From positions 13,717,501 to 13,781,500 of the forward strand of contig NC_052619.1 in assembly GCF_016545825.1 (NCBI RefSeq): a stretch of 64,000 bases of DNA, read 5' to 3'. The first letter of the stretch is position 1. Each line of letters begins with the position of its first letter. The notes beneath the pieces are model-generated. The model did no database searches and was not told the origin of the DNA. It worked only from the letters and a program-made list of their open reading frames with translations. Of the stretch, positions 50,034-63,287 are shown piece by piece. The position numbers and the translations under genes were made by a program. This stretch comes from Eucalyptus grandis. Lineage: Eukaryota > Streptophyta > Magnoliopsida > Myrtales > Myrtaceae.

Positions 50034-53000
50034 GCAAAATACCATAAATTTCATCACTAGACATATTTGTTGGAAAGAATATTCCCAATTACTCAAAAAA
50101 AAATTTAAATGAAGCAGGTCCTCACTTGACAGCTTTTTCTTCTGATTCATGTGTTATTCCAAATACATAAATCTATCATACAGTAACATGCAAAGAATAA
50201 ATGAATCTACCTCAAAGCAGAAATTTCCGCTTTCATCTGTCTGCTTCATTTGAGGTTTCACATTCTCTGGACCATGAGTCAAAGCTACCTGGTGAATGAA
50301 ACTATAATCATATTATCATCCAGGATGGAATCATTCTGAACGAAGAATAAATCATATCTAATACCTTTGCTCTATGGTTAGAATGGACCATACGAACCAC
50401 ACCACACAGGTCATAAGAAATTGCTTGGATATCTGCAACTGAAGCCATATTAGGCAGCACCTGAATGGACATTGAAAGAAAAGAGAAGCAGGAAGTCAGG
50501 AAAAAAGCCAGCCTCAAATGAAAATTAGCAAGTACAATACAAATATAAGTTGATATATATATATATTATATTGCTAGCAGTATAAAGACCAAATACAATA
50601 TTTTCGGTCAAAATGCATTCACAAGTTCAATGATATTGCATACCAAATAATCCTTCAATGTTTTGAACTTGTAATGCTCCTTTACAGCTTCTATTGTGTA
50701 ACGATTAGATGTCACCTGCAATCATTTACAAACAAAAATAATCAATATTTACAGATAGTTCATCAATTCGAACTACCCTACCTTAACATACCCCTAATAT
50801 TCTGCCACAAAGGTTTGAAATTTGGAGACATGAGGAGGAAGTAAGTGAAATTACGTAATTTACACAAGGTTGAATCCCGATATAACATATATAAGATAAA
50901 CAATGCACACATTATATCAATAACACAAGCTTATTTTATAGCAAAGAACAGGAGAACAAAATGACACGTTGAAAGAAAGAGCTAACCAAGTTTATGTTCA
51001 AGCTACAGTAAATAGATCCACAGGAACTTACTGCCATAGGTAAGATCTTAAAAGCTTTGTTTCTTGAGGAAGGAATTTAAAAAAAAAAAAAATCATCAAA
51101 TAACAACACAACAAAAGCTTCAGGAGGACTTCAAGCACAAATTAATAGATCCTTGACATCTAGTATAGCAAGCACTCTGTTTCAGGCCAGCTGCTCACGG
51201 ACAAAGTCTAGTAACTTGTACCTAGTACATATTATCACATTCCAATGTTCAAAGAAGATGCAGGTTTAGGAAGTCCGCAGGTAATGAAAGTGAACCATAT
51301 GATCCACTTATTTCAAACTCTTTTTCTTTTACTCATCAAACAGATCCATATATCTATACTTACAAGAGTAGACCTTTAGTCTCTATAGAGAAGATCAGTT
51401 TATTACTAAGCAATATGATACCTTCTAACAAGCATTCGCTTATGAGTTCCCACTTGAATATGGTGAAAATTATCTTACAAATTCAATCCTGGATATGCCT
51501 TCTAATGTAGTTTGGAAGCTGGTGTAATCAAACATATAAGAAAATACAGTGTAAAGAGTAGGTGGAGATCTTGCTTAGGGGAAATCTTAACTAAGTAGAA
51601 CCACACATGTCAGGAAAAGCTCACTAAGGAAACAATACCTGGTCAAGCTTGTACCGTCCTTGCTTGTCAGTGATAGACTTTTCATGACCATCAACTATAA
51701 TCTTAACACCCTCGACTCCAGCATCATTCCCATCAACAACTCGACCGCCAATAGAAAATCCAGTAACCTAATTTAAGAGTAGTGAATAGTGATAGTAATT
51801 ATTATCTGATATCAGAACCTGAGCGACAATACATAAGTCACTATTATTCATCAACAAATCATTCCACGAGCAGAATTTCTCTCCGCGTGCACCATATTAT
51901 GTCACAAATGTACACTTTGTCATGCAATACATGCACAAAAGAATGAAAGCATACGCCTGCCTTGTAGGAACTTGAAAGTGTGATGGAAGAGTCATTTTCA
52001 TGGAGAAAACAACTCCATACCAATAAGCCGCTAGTGCTACAAGCAGGCATTGGAAAAGACTAGACAAAGCCTACATCACAAGAATAATATGATGTAGCAA
52101 CTGAATCAGAAGCTTCATGATTGCCAAGATTTTTAATTATAAATTTTTTGATAGACACATCAATCAGTTCTAAAGACTATATGAAGAATCTACACTTCAA
52201 TCTTACTGGACCTTTTACAAGTTGTCAGCCTATCAAAGGAGACTGATATTGATTAAGAGAATACAAAGATGGCATTTAGAACCACCCTCAAGCAGTGGCA
52301 ACAATTTCCGAGAAAAGGGCAAACTTAGAATGCACACATCCCACCATGGAATAAGCTATGCAAGATCATTATCAGGAGACAAAACGGAAAATAGGGAGAC
52401 TGAATCTATCCATGACACATGTGAAACTGTTATACCTGATATTCTTACAAAAAGTGAGCAATTGGCAGATAATAAACTATCAAACATTGGCCAAGCAGGC
52501 ATCTCAAGTTTTCATCATCATTTGTGATGGTGAGGAGAGCACTGTAATGGACACGTGCGCGTGTGAAGGATGACATGCTCATGTATTAAGTGAAATCAAA
52601 TCAATTTATAAGGAGCTTGATATCTTTATTTTGTAACAGCAGACACTAAAATCCTAGTCCACATGGTAAAGATAAAATGAAAAGGCTTATCTTGCTTTAT
52701 TCTTTTTTGCTTAACTGTTACCTGAAACTTTTGGGGAATCGTAACATGCTGATGCTCAACGGAAATGGATAAGACTGGAGGCGAAACATCAAATACAGTA
52801 TTTTCACCCTTGTAGTAAGGTTTGAGCTCATAAGTTCCTGCATGATTTTCATAAAGCTGAGCAAGTCTGACCAAACTTGAACATCACTAGAATGCATTAA
52901 TTTGATCTCTAAAGGCTCAAGCATCTCCAAGTATCTAAAATTAATGCCCAGCCCCAAAACATTGATGAAGGAAGTAACGCATGGCGCATGCTCCTATAGA

Positions 53001-56000
53001 CCTCAATTTTGTCAGTCAAAACTCCAAACTCTGAATGATGCCCTGAAACTAAGGCAATCAAAAATATAAAATCCTATTTTCAATCTAAGATTCCAGCTCA
53101 AAAGGAAATATAGTAGCACATCCACATCCATAACAAGCAGACTTAACAATGTTTAAATGCTTAATTTACATTGACAACTGCTTTGAAGAAATAGACAAAT
53201 TGCAATCGTCAGACCATGAGGATCTCACTAACCACAAAAGGAAACATCGGAGAGACATAATCATGGGAGTATGTTCTAATACTTCACAGGGCGATATTGG
53301 AAATCAGTATAGAACTGAATATAGAAGAAAAGCACGGAGGTAACATAGATCTCATTGCTCTTGCATTTTTTCAAAAGTTCCATCATAAAGAAGCACAACT
53401 TGGTCCATTTAGGTACAGTCAGTTTCATTTTCTGATATGTCAGCATAATTATCAGGATGCGTTTAACCCTATACCATATTACGAAATTTAGACATTTACA
53501 AGCCCATGACTGCTGAATTAGCATACAAGACAACCACGGGACAGGGAGGAGAGACCAAGAGTGATGTATTGGGCGAGAGAGGAAAGATATGTCAATTCAA
53601 AGAACAAAAGCAGTACCACAGGGGATGGATTTAAACACGAATTTTCCATCAGCGTCAGATGCAGTATGACAGAGAGCTTTTCTCTGTGAAGGCAGAATCA
53701 CATGATCATCGACTTGCGGACAGTCCACCTCAACAACATCATCCGAGAATAGGTAAATGTGAACTCCCAATATTGGATTACCCTACGAAACAACAATTTT
53801 CTCTTATTGTAAGATTGGAACCACTAATAAAACAATAACACCCTAACACGGTGAGGCCAACTGTAGATACAATTTAACTTAGATAGCCAACAGAAAGAGA
53901 AAATAGCATGTGCACAAGGTATAAGGAGTAAGTATAATAATGAGTAGAGCTGTGTCATCAAATACATGAAAAAAATAGGGTCAGCATGAGTCTTGCTGTA
54001 AATATTAACTAGAGCTATTCTATAAATTCATTGTGAATAAACAATAGTTGGAATCCTCTCTGCCACGTGAATACATCCACCAACTTAAAAAATAAAAGAA
54101 AAGGATGAACTGACAGTCCAGTTATAGATCAACAAGAAGTGCTTTCAAAACAGTGAGAAAGGTAAGACTTTTACCATACGAATAATCTAAGGAGTTCAGT
54201 AAAAGCTTTCATAGATAATTGTGTTTTCTTCCACGGGAAAATTTTGATGTATGATCCAGCTGTTAAAGAAAGTTTCAAACAAAATGTGGAGGATGCACAT
54301 TTCCATGCAATCCTAATGGACACCTAAATTTACCTGGGCAACAACAGATCCACGGATGTCATACCCTGGGACAAAAAAAATGTCATTTACAATGCCATTT
54401 TCAAATCCCAGTTCTATCTGCAGATAGAAAATATTCAAGTCAATGATCAGGAGAGAAACAGATTTGGACAAGCAGCAAGTTATACACAGTCATCAGCAGC
54501 ACGATATAATAATTTGTTTCTAAAACTGATTATTGCTTTGCAGTTTCCTTCAATTGCAATATTTTGGTTTGGATGAGTATAAATCCTTGTAAAGTACACA
54601 AAGAGAAAAAGATTGAACAGAAATGATAAAGTCATCAAATTCAAAAGTATCCAACCTCAGTTGAACCTCTGACTTCAACATTCAAATCTGGATGAGAAGC
54701 ACGTAAACTGTATATCCCTGTCTTCCAAGAAACACAATTCAAGAAGTTCACAATGAGTATGGCATTGACAGCACATATTGTGGCAAATATCTGACGCAGA
54801 GTAGGTTTTATAGGCAACTGAAATGTTGTAGTGTATCATGTTAAACATGTACATATTATCTTGTAGTGTATTGTTTTAAACATATACATATTATGCGGTA
54901 CAGAAGTTCATTGTTTAAACTATCTGAACAGGAGTTGCCAAAGTTGCAAACAAACAAATTACCCCATAAAATACCAGTTAAAACTAAAAGAGTAAATGAA
55001 ATTGTCTATACCTGGAGTAACATTTTTGAACTTGTAGCTTCCCTCAGATGACGTAGAAACAGAAGAGACAATATCACCAGTAGAAGACAAAAGGTCAACA
55101 ATTACATTTGAAGGACCTTCATTCTTACGAGAACAGCTCTCACCACCAACAGCTCCAACAACCCTTCCTGAGACCGTGAACCTATCATATGGAGAATTGC
55201 ACCAATATGCAACAATCATGAGCAGACAGCTTGATGACGAAAACTTTACACACAATGAAGAAATTAAAAGATTGCATCAGACAAACCCAGTGAACTGGAA
55301 ATTAATGTCATTGTTGTTGTTGCAACCGGCAGTGTCTATCACAACAGGGACCTTCAACATAAAGAAAAAAGTAAGGGAAGACATATTTAGGAACATGCAT
55401 ATCTGTCAGAAAGCAGAATATTTTGCATAAGCAGTGGAAAGAACCTAACAAGACAACAGAGAAACTCTACTTAAATAACAGCAAAAGTAACTGACCTTAT
55501 CTGGAAGCCATGACCATCCTTCAGGTCCATTAACTCTGAGTTCAAAAGAACCCTGCAAGTATCCTTAGCTTAGATGGCCAGAATGCAGGGAAAAAGTAAC
55601 ATGCTCAAAGAACTTGCAGTAGAATCAATTCTTTGTCAAGGATGCAATATTTAGGCATTATAAAGCATCATTTTGTTCCACCGTAAGTTATTCACGTAAA
55701 GAAACGTTTAGATCTGATTCACTCATATGGAACCTTTAAAAAGATTGCATTTCCACTAACTTGCCATAGAGCTCTGATAGTTGACTCCAATTTGATTTTC
55801 CAAGTGGCTTTACGTGTGGACTATTCGGAGGAATTCATGTAAAATTAATGAGCTTCTTTTCGCTTTTCTTTTTTTTTTTTAGAAAGGGGGGGTAGTGGGG
55901 TGGGAACTAGTGGGACAGGAATATGAAGCAGTGGAATTTATCAACCAATCTGCTACTTCAGGGTGAGTTTGGATCAACACCTTGTTTTCAGCAATACCTT

Positions 56001-57911
56001 TTGGGTGTGTGAATCAAAGAATGCTAAAAATTGTTTTGCATTGCTTCACCATGGACAATGCGAGTAATTAGACAGACAAAAATCTTTGCAGCCAATGCAT
56101 AATTTTGCTCAAAAGAAATTAGAGAAGATCAAAACAAAACCTGTCTATAAGAAACTGAATGATTTTTCAAAAACATGACATTGACTTCCTATAAGTTTAA
56201 GTGTTCTCTCATTTCTTTCACCTCAACTATTTCTTTCCAGCACTTCCAGTTTTGCATGCCTCCCACTGTGCTACAATTTGTATGAAATTAATAATGAAAC
56301 CAAGCATGTCATAAGCTTTACATAAAATTGTCAAAGTTAATCAGCCAAAAACAAAAAGAAAGCATAAAAAATTGCTGAAGCACAATCACAAATAATATAA
56401 TCATCATCGAATTGCAAAAACTTCAGAAAAAAGAAAAAGCAAAAGAAAGCAATACCTTGTCATAAACTGGAATGAAGTAATAACCATTGGGGGCACATTG
56501 AGTTCTGTCTTTTACCAATCCATCTACAGTGCGGAGTTCAACCTGTGATTTAGTACCGCAAGACTTTTAAGCATAAATATCGACAATAAAAGTGCCTAAA
56601 ACTTAACATAGCACAAAACGACAGAGTAATCACTCAGGCATACATGCAACAACCATAACATTGCACATCTCTGCATGATGATGCAGAGAAGCCGATGTAT
56701 GAACTATTTTGATTGGTCTTAAAGTGAAAATCTTCCTTGTCAAGGTCACTCAACAGAACATTGACCATCCATGTCAAGACCCCACAAAAGTTGTTCAGGT
56801 GAAAAGTTTGTTTCTCCAATCCTAGTCTAGCAACAAGGAACATCCAGGCTGATACACTACTTTTTTCCATGATAAGTGACATTTTCATGCAACCGAAGAC
56901 ATGGGATGTCAAACAAAATGGATGATGGATACATGAGATTTTGCACACTGAACCTCGATCTAAAAGATGAGACCTTACTACAAAACTAATTGAAGAATGG
57001 AGTGTGAGAGAGCAATGTCGAGCCCACACAGTTCACTACTAAACTCAAGTAAAAAAAGTCAAGGCTCAATATGTTTCGAGCTAGAGCTTGAGTCAATCAA
57101 GTACTCAACATACTCGAGCTCAGCTCTACTCAACTAGGCTTAATTCACAAAAGTCAATTCTCATGCAAGCTGCAGAAAGGTTATGACAATGACTTAAGCT
57201 CAAGCCCGAAGTAGCTCAACTCATCTTCCACTGCAACCTAGTCAAGAACATCCCCCCCTCATCTTGCAGAGGAAGCATGGGAGAAAAAGAGCAGTTTAAC
57301 GTGCACAACCACTTCGGTCAAAATCACCATAGCAGCGCAGCAAACATCAGACCACCACTAAAACATGTTCAAACGCTTATTTGGACTCGACACTTATAAA
57401 AACAGTGGAAGTTCCTTCAAGATTATAAAGTACACCAAATTAATCAATCCCCGTCCCGAAACCACGAACTACAGAAACCTCTAACCCTTGCTTCATCACT
57501 AGGATCATTGCACAACAGAGAGAAACCAATTAATTGCAGTTCAATTACCGCGATTTCAGAGTAATCCAACTTCCCGTCGCTCGGCTTCCTCGACTTGATC
57601 AGAGCCTGACTCGCCTGCAACCACCACAAGCAGCAGAGATCAAACCACCGCCACTCTCACCGAGAAGTTCACCTCAACTAGTAGCACAACGCCGGACGAG
57701 AGACGGTCGCCCCGTTCCGATCCGCGATTCCTCTCGCCCCGCACGAATTTGACAACGGGAAGAAACGGGACGTTAGCCGGGGGAGAAAGTCCCCCGATCC
57801 TACCTCGACGAATCCGCCGCAGCCGTGGATGGAGTCGGCGAGGGCGGAGGAGGCGGCGGAGGAGACGGCGAGCAGCAGGCAGAGCAGAGCGCGCGTCGCG
57901 CGGGGCGTCAT
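42337..57911 (-). CDS. NOMO: NOMO-type ER membrane protein (nodal modulator homologue)
   Basis: Single-pass ER protein. In animals NOMO joins nicalin and TMEM147 in the multipass translocon; the plant role is inferred. Signal peptide 1-25, then DSIHGCGGFVEASQ. The lumenal part is a chain of Ig-like/carboxypeptidase-regulatory beta-sandwiches (GSFELRVNGPEGWSW, FTVSGRVVGAVGG, VTGFSIGGRVVDGNDAGVEG, GIVTLLSGLPKEGVSVEA). TM is about 1146-1163; the Lys/Arg-rich tail ends RKKTY. Product 1199 aa, as in the family. Exons, all GT-AG: 57911-57804, 57614-57549, 56542-56456, 55552-55496, 55351-55287, 55181-55012, 54717-54656, 54417-54334, 53782-53617, 52837-52722, 51767-51639, 50715-50644, 50460-50365, 50288-50211, 49500-49372, 48990-48814, 48619-48416, 48320-48207, 48115-47877, 46380-46335, 46201-45953, 45130-44900, 44506-44415, 43768-43543, 43230-42874, 42637-42564, 42442-42337. 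Confidence 0.95.
47088..47635. mobile_element. GGTTCC-rich non-autonomous element inside a NOMO intron
   Basis: Lies in the 1.5-kb intron 46381-47876. One end has GGTAGAACCGAAC...GGTTCCAGGTTCCAAAAATT. The other has the related GGTTTCAAGTTCCAAAAATGAAGGAACTTG, and ends with GGAACCGCTCACCCCTACC. The two halves repeat the GGTTCCAAAAATNNNGAACTTGTT word about 400 bp apart in the same orientation. Element class and ends are uncertain. Confidence 0.45.
49993..50034. repeat. (GA)n microsatellite in a NOMO intron
   Basis: About 42 bp of GA repeat with one G interruption, inside the intron between the exons at 50288-50211 and 49500-49372. Confidence 0.95.
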
Positions 57912-59827
57912 CGGGGACAGCGAGGGAGTGGTGGTGGGGGGATTCCGGCGGCGATTCTCACGCGGGCATGGATCGATCGGGGAAAGCGCAATGCGCGCGT
58001 GTGGCGTTCTCTCTCCTCTCCTCCGCCTCCGGCCGATGGAAAACGGGAGCAGCGTGGGGGGTGTCTGATCGGATCTAAAGTGCGACCGAGGGTTTAATGT
58101 CGTCCGCCCTTTTTTTTTATGGGTTTTTAGATGCCGTCGCAGGATGCCGTCGCTCGCTGGCTGGCAGGCTGGCTGGCTGGTCCGGTCAGGACTCGAATCG
58201 AAGAGTCCCGCGAGGCAAAATACTTCGGGCTACTGTCGAAGGTGAACTATCAAGTCCGGTAATAAAAATAACGTTGTAAACTACTGATGAAATTAGATAA
58301 ACTTCACAACAATCAAGTGGATGTCGGTGATCGGCTCAAATGAGAGTTGGTAACTAATACGTGTTATTAGAATAATTGATAATTTCAAAATGAGTTGATA
58401 GTTGCTTGTAAAAATTAATGACTTTTTAACCTGTTGTTAAGGTCCACAAAATTAAATGTTTGGTGGACTGACGCTATTTGGATTCTTCGAGCGAGGGCGG
58501 AGCTTCTAAAGCATTCGCTTTCGTATCGGGTATGTCATCATTTACCGCTAGGGTATGTACAAGAGGTGAATGAAATTAGGATCGAGAGCCTTGAACTCCT
58601 TCGCCATTTTAAGGTTTTTCTCAAGGAGCCATCACGGTATTGTGAATACAAAACACGTAGCACTTTACCACTTCGCCGTCTTTAGCTTGGTCCCTATGTA
58701 CCTCACGTAGAGCCTGCTTGTCGAGCTCTTCTCGAAATAGTGTTTAAAGGTGTCCGGTTGCTTGAAGCATCAGGCTCATGCCTCTTCAGTCTTCATTACC
58801 ATTTTGAAAAGCTTTTAAAAAGAGTCCTACCGTGAGTACCAAAAGAAAAGGTATTGCATAAAATTCAATCCAAACCAATATAATAAATAGTCGATTGGAT
58901 AAACCAACCAAAAGACTTGTTCTTGAGCTCGATCACAAATTGATCAAACTTTCACAAATCAAGTTTTACAGATCAAATGGAGATGCATTTGAGTGAAAGT
59001 AAGGCATGCCAATGTTGGGATTATGTTGTAGCAATTGTGGAAAAAACCGATGGGTCGGTTTATTAATATGATAGAAAGTTTACCCTTTTGAACTAGCTTT
59101 TTGAGGTGAAAATAATTATTTCAATCTAAATGGTTAGTAAATTAGTCTACTGGAGAAGTGAAGTGCAGCACCCGAAATTAAGTGAAACTTGAAGGAAGAG
59201 GGTAGAATTAACACTAAACTAGAGCAAAATGTGTGAAATTTAATGGAAATGGAAACCCTTTGGCAATATCGGCTAATTTTTCAATTTGCAACAATGACTA
59301 GAGAATATATTTATTATAGAATTAAGAAGTAAAAAAAAAAAAAGTCATTTCTTTATTCTGAAAATGATTTCTGAAATCAAGTCATTTTCTTTCTTTTTTC
59401 TTTTATTCTTTTTCCTCCTTTAGCCTAGCCATCATCAAGCCCAGTGACCTCACCAAGCCACTGCAAGGTTGGCGAGGTCACCAATTCTTGTCTTTGGCCA
59501 ATCGTTGACTATTGCCAAGGCCGACAACCACTTAGAAGATGGAGAATAAGAGAGGAAAAAAAGAAAAGTAAAGAAAATGTCATAAAATAATTTAAAAAAA
59601 TAAAAGAAATTCTACATCATAAAAAAAAAATTGAAAGTTGTAGCAGATGCATTTCTATTATTTTTCTATTCCACGAGTATAAATTTTGTGTAGTTAGTAA
59701 ACGCGTTCAAATACTCAAAACTCATCGAGGAAACAAAATCCAGAAAATCGAGAAAGCAAAATCAAGAAAAATTATCCCTGAGCAAATATTATTCTTGAAA
59801 AAAAAATGATTATCAAAAGCACCATAA
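57912..59827. other. NOMO upstream region and intergenic DNA
   Basis: The first 200 bp are GC-rich, which fits the NOMO leader and core promoter on the minus strand. No clear TATA box was found. The remainder is AT-rich. A frame at 58434-58685 looks slightly protein-like but matches no family I recognise. Confidence 0.5.
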
Positions 59828-60752
59828 GGTCGTGTTTGATAATGATTCGTTCTCGAGCAGATTCTAACCGAAATGATTTTTTTTATTCTCGTTCTTGGGA
59901 ACTATTTCTAAGCATTTTAAGACGCTTGGTAACTATCCAAAATTTCGATTATGGAATAGAATTACATTTGGTACCGTGCTCATTGATTATGTTCCAAATC
60001 AATTTATTTTAATTTTTAAATATTTTTTCTTTTTTTTTTCCCTTTCTCTCTCATGTTCTTTTTCTTCCGATGGCCGGTTTGGCGACCGACTAAACAAGGG
60101 CCGGCAACCTCACCGAAGCATCACCGGCCCTCGTCGGATCTAGCGAGGCCGAGCCTCGCTAGTGGCTAGGTTGGCCTTGCCCAGGGCTGGGTGAGGCTCG
60201 CCTGGCCATCGGCGAGGCTAAGCAAGCCTTGTCGAGGCCGGGCGAGGCCCGCCCGGCCACCGGTGAGGCTTGCTTAGAGCCTCGCCGGTGGCCGGGACAG
60301 CCTCGCCAAGGTTGGGTGAGGCTCGCCCGGCCACCGGCGAGGCCGGGCGACCCTCACCGGTCACAAGGCTTGCCCAACCCCCGGCCGAGGCGAGCCTTGC
60401 CCAACCCTCCAAAGCAAGCTCGCAGTGGCTAGGCGGGCCTTTGGCGAGCTTGCCTTTGGCAAGCTCACCGCCGCCGCCGCGGCGGCGACTAGCATCGGCG
60501 GCGGACGGTGACCGCAAGATGGCAGTCGATGAAAAAGAAGAAGAAGAGAAAATGGAAGAAGGAGAATTGGTTTTGATTCTTAAATTTGTTCCTAGAAGAA
60601 GAATCAACTTTTTATTATTATTATTATTGATTCGTTCCAAATCTACTTCCGAGAACAAAAATTTTACCAAACGCGATTTTGTTCCCAAACTGATCCCGGG
60701 AACAAAAAAATCATAATCATGTACTATTTGGATGGTTACCAAACAGTGCCTA
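59828..60752. mobile_element. Class II-like inverted-repeat element with GC-rich core
   Basis: The left end, GTCGTGTTTGATAATGATTC, is an imperfect inverted match of the right end; read on the minus strand the right end gives GGCACTGTTTGGTAACCATC. Further inward pairs are poly-T then TTCTCGTTCTTGGGAAC against poly-T then TTCCCGGGATCAGTTTGGGAAC, and CGCTTGGTAA against CGCGTTTGGTAA. The core (60070-60480) is strikingly GC-rich and made of GAGGCTCGCC/GGCGAGGC words. Small and non-coding. Ends are approximate. Confidence 0.6.
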
Positions 60753-60879
60753 AGTGTCTCTTTCTCCCTTACACTCTTTCCTTCTATACTCGATTTCCAT
60801 CGGCAGTATTGAAATTCACATGAAATCCCTTTCTCAAACTCCTCCGCTTTTCCATGATCTTCACCAATTCTATGATTTC

Positions 60880-61867
60880 AATTAGGGGTGTTAAATGGGT
60901 CATTGACCCATTTATGGACCCATTTCTAGTTAAATGGGTCGTTAATAGGTCAAGCCTCAATTCTCAAAACACCTATAATGGGTTTTGAAAATAAAGCGGT
61001 TGAGATCTATAGGTCTTAAATGGATCTGAGAGCAGCAGACCCATTTAAGACCCATTTATCAACCCATTAGAAATGAATCCATTTACAAAGAGAAACTCTC
61101 TCTTTTCTATTTAACTTTACAAAAATATTTTTTTTTTTATCCCACCGCCCTCAGCGACGTAGCTGGCTCGGGCTCTCTCTCCCTCATGAAAGGGAGAAGT
61201 TCGAATCCTAGAGGCGTCGTTAGGGATTCTTACCTAGAGTATTGTAGTGGTGGGTTCTGCAGTCGCTCCCCCAGGATTGGCTCGCCGACGTCGGGCGAGT
61301 TCGAGCTCGCCCCTCGTCGAATCTTCGAGCTCGCCTCTCGTCGGATCCTCAAGCTCGCCCCTCATCGGATCCTCAAGCTCGCCCCTCGTTGGAACTTCGA
61401 GCTCGCCCGACGTCGGATCTAGCAGATCAGGCAAGGAGGAGGCCTTGCTCGAGGCTCGCTTGTGGCCGACCGTTAGCCATCGTCATGGCCGGCAGTCGAC
61501 CAAAGAAGAAGAAGAAGAAAAAAAAAAAAATTAAATTAAAATTTATATTTTAAAAATAAAAAAAATAAAAAATAATATTTTAAAAAATAAAAAATAATTA
61601 AAATTCGATTTTTTAAAATAATTATTTTAAAAATTATAAAAATTATCCATTAAATTTGTGTTGTATAAAACTATTTTAGTAATACCATTTTTTAAAAATA
61701 TATATAAGATTTTTTTAAGTTTAGTTAAATGGGTCGGGTATGAGTTGGGTTGGGTATGGGTCGAAAAATTTACATTAGGCATAAATAGGTCATAAATGGG
61801 TTAATGGGTCAATTTGTGTCAAACCATTAATGACCCGACCCAACTCACCCATTTAATACCTCTAATT
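60880..61867. mobile_element. Inverted-repeat element with AATGGGTC ends
   Basis: The left end AATTAGGGGTGTTAAATGGG (60880-60899) is a near-perfect inverted repeat of the right end, which reads AATTAGAGGTATTAAATGGG on the minus strand (61848-61867). ATGGGTC/GACCCAT words fill both arms. The core holds a 24-bp minisatellite and a long A/T-only stretch. There is no transposase, so it is non-autonomous. Confidence 0.75.
61302..61420. repeat. 24-bp minisatellite, about 5 copies
   Basis: Five consecutive copies of a unit close to CGAGCTCGCCCCTCGTCGGA plus four bases (TCTT/TCCT/ACTT), starting at 61302, 61326, 61350, 61374 and 61398. It lies inside the 60880-61867 element. Confidence 0.85.
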
Positions 61868-62284
61868 TCGGTCATCATTATGGAGCAATCGTTTTTCTTG
61901 CAATGACTTTCTCCTCTCTCACGAACTGACTATATATTGTGCAACTATTTCTTTTTAACTTGAGTAAATCGAGGTACTCTATCTCTAACTTTGATCGACG
62001 TAACCTCAATACATCTTACTGACCAAAAAAAAAAAACCTCAATACATCTTATTAAGACCAGCAAGCCAAGGTTAGGCTGGATGAACTCCAATCAAGGTTG
62101 AACTAAATATAACTTGACTCTTGCATTTTATTCGTTCTTCTTGACTTATGCCTCAACTTGAATCTAATTATAAACATTTCGGCCATAAATTTACATTACC
62201 AACACGTAAGCTTAACAATTTTAATTCTAGTAACTTTTCAATTTGGTTAGGTCACATTTCTTACACTTATATCCTAAAACATGT

Positions 62285-63280
62285 GCAAAAACCACAAAAA
62301 AAAACCCTAAATTATGTCTATTGTGACACATTTGTTTAAACTTTTTTCTATGATGTTAAAATTCTAAAGGTTATATCTATATAATACATTTACCCTACAT
62401 TAAAGCTTTGTAAATTAGAATTGTTAAAAGGGAAAAAACTACAAAAAAAACCCCAAATTTTGTCCAAAGTGACAAATTTACCCCAAATTTTTTTTTTTGA
62501 TATAAAAAACCCCGAAGTTTGCTAATTGTGACACAAATACCCCAAACTTTTTTTTGTGACACAAAAAACCCTAAACTTTCATTTGTGTGACACATTTACC
62601 CTAAATCATAGGGGCATTTTGGTCTTTTTTCTTTTTTTCTTCTTATTCTTTCTTCCCTCCGCCGGCACCTAGTGAGGGCCGCCGGTGAGGGTCGCCCTTG
62701 CTTGGGCTAGCTAGGGCCGCCCTTGCCTGGCGTTGGCGAGGGCGCCCTCGCTCGACATCAATGAGGGCACCCTCGCCTAACACCAGCTTCCCTCCACCGG
62801 CTCCACCATGGCCGGCGGAGGGAAAATAGAAGAAGAAAAAATAAATAAAAAAATAAGACGAAAATGCCTTTAATAGGGTAAATGTGTTACAGTTTGTAAA
62901 GTATGGGGTTTTTCATGTAAAAAAAAAGTTTGGGGTTGTCACTTTGGACAAAATTTAGGGTTTTTTTTATGGTCTTTTCCTTTGTTAAAAATATGCCTAT
63001 ACGAGTGTTAGAAAGTAAACAGTGTTAATATGGCACCCTTGCAACTTAAGTGAAATAAAAATAATCTTGTTTTAGCTAAATGATTATTTAATAGAATGTC
63101 GAAGGATGGCAAATATGTTACATATGTACAATTTGGTTTTTTTTTTAATGCTACAATAAAGTGTTTAGGTTAAATGTGTTACACTTGAAAAAAATTGAAA
63201 TCTTTAATGTCACATAAAAAGTTTATAGAAATGTGTTACAATAGGCATAATTTGGGTTTTTTGTGGCTTTTTTTCCTGAA
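62285..63280. mobile_element. Foldback element, outer member of a nested pair
   Basis: The left arm, from about 62285 (ACCACAAAAAAAACCCTAAA, then TATGTCTATTGTGACACATT), is inverted in the right arm ending near 63280. On the minus strand the right arm reads GCCACAAAAAACCCAAATTA followed by TGCCTATTGTAACACATT. The arms are about 130 bp and are separated by another complete foldback element at 62426-62992. Confidence 0.65.
62426..62992. mobile_element. Foldback element inserted within 62285-63280
   Basis: Arms of more than 200 bp are inverted copies. The left arm has CCCCAAATTTTGTCCAAAGT then GACAA; the right arm, on the minus strand, has CCCTAAATTTTGTCCAAAGT then GACAA. Later pairs include CACATTTACCCT and GGCATTTT(G/C)GTCTT, and CCCTCCGCCGG near the centre. 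The core (62660-62815) is GC-rich (GAGGGCGCCCTCGC words). No coding capacity. Confidence 0.75.
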
Positions 63281-63287
63281 ATATTAG

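Noticed and set aside
52222..52573. Plus-strand frames of up to 101 codons inside a NOMO intron
   Set aside because: They lie within the intron between the exons at 52837-52722 and 51767-51639, with no similarity to known proteins.
58434..58685. 83-codon plus-strand frame upstream of NOMO
   Set aside because: Slightly protein-like composition, but no family recognised and no promoter or splice context.
61195..61215. GTTCGAATCC, reminiscent of a tRNA T-arm or tRNA-derived SINE
   Set aside because: No acceptor stem, D-arm or anticodon arm could be built around it. It lies in a non-autonomous DNA element.
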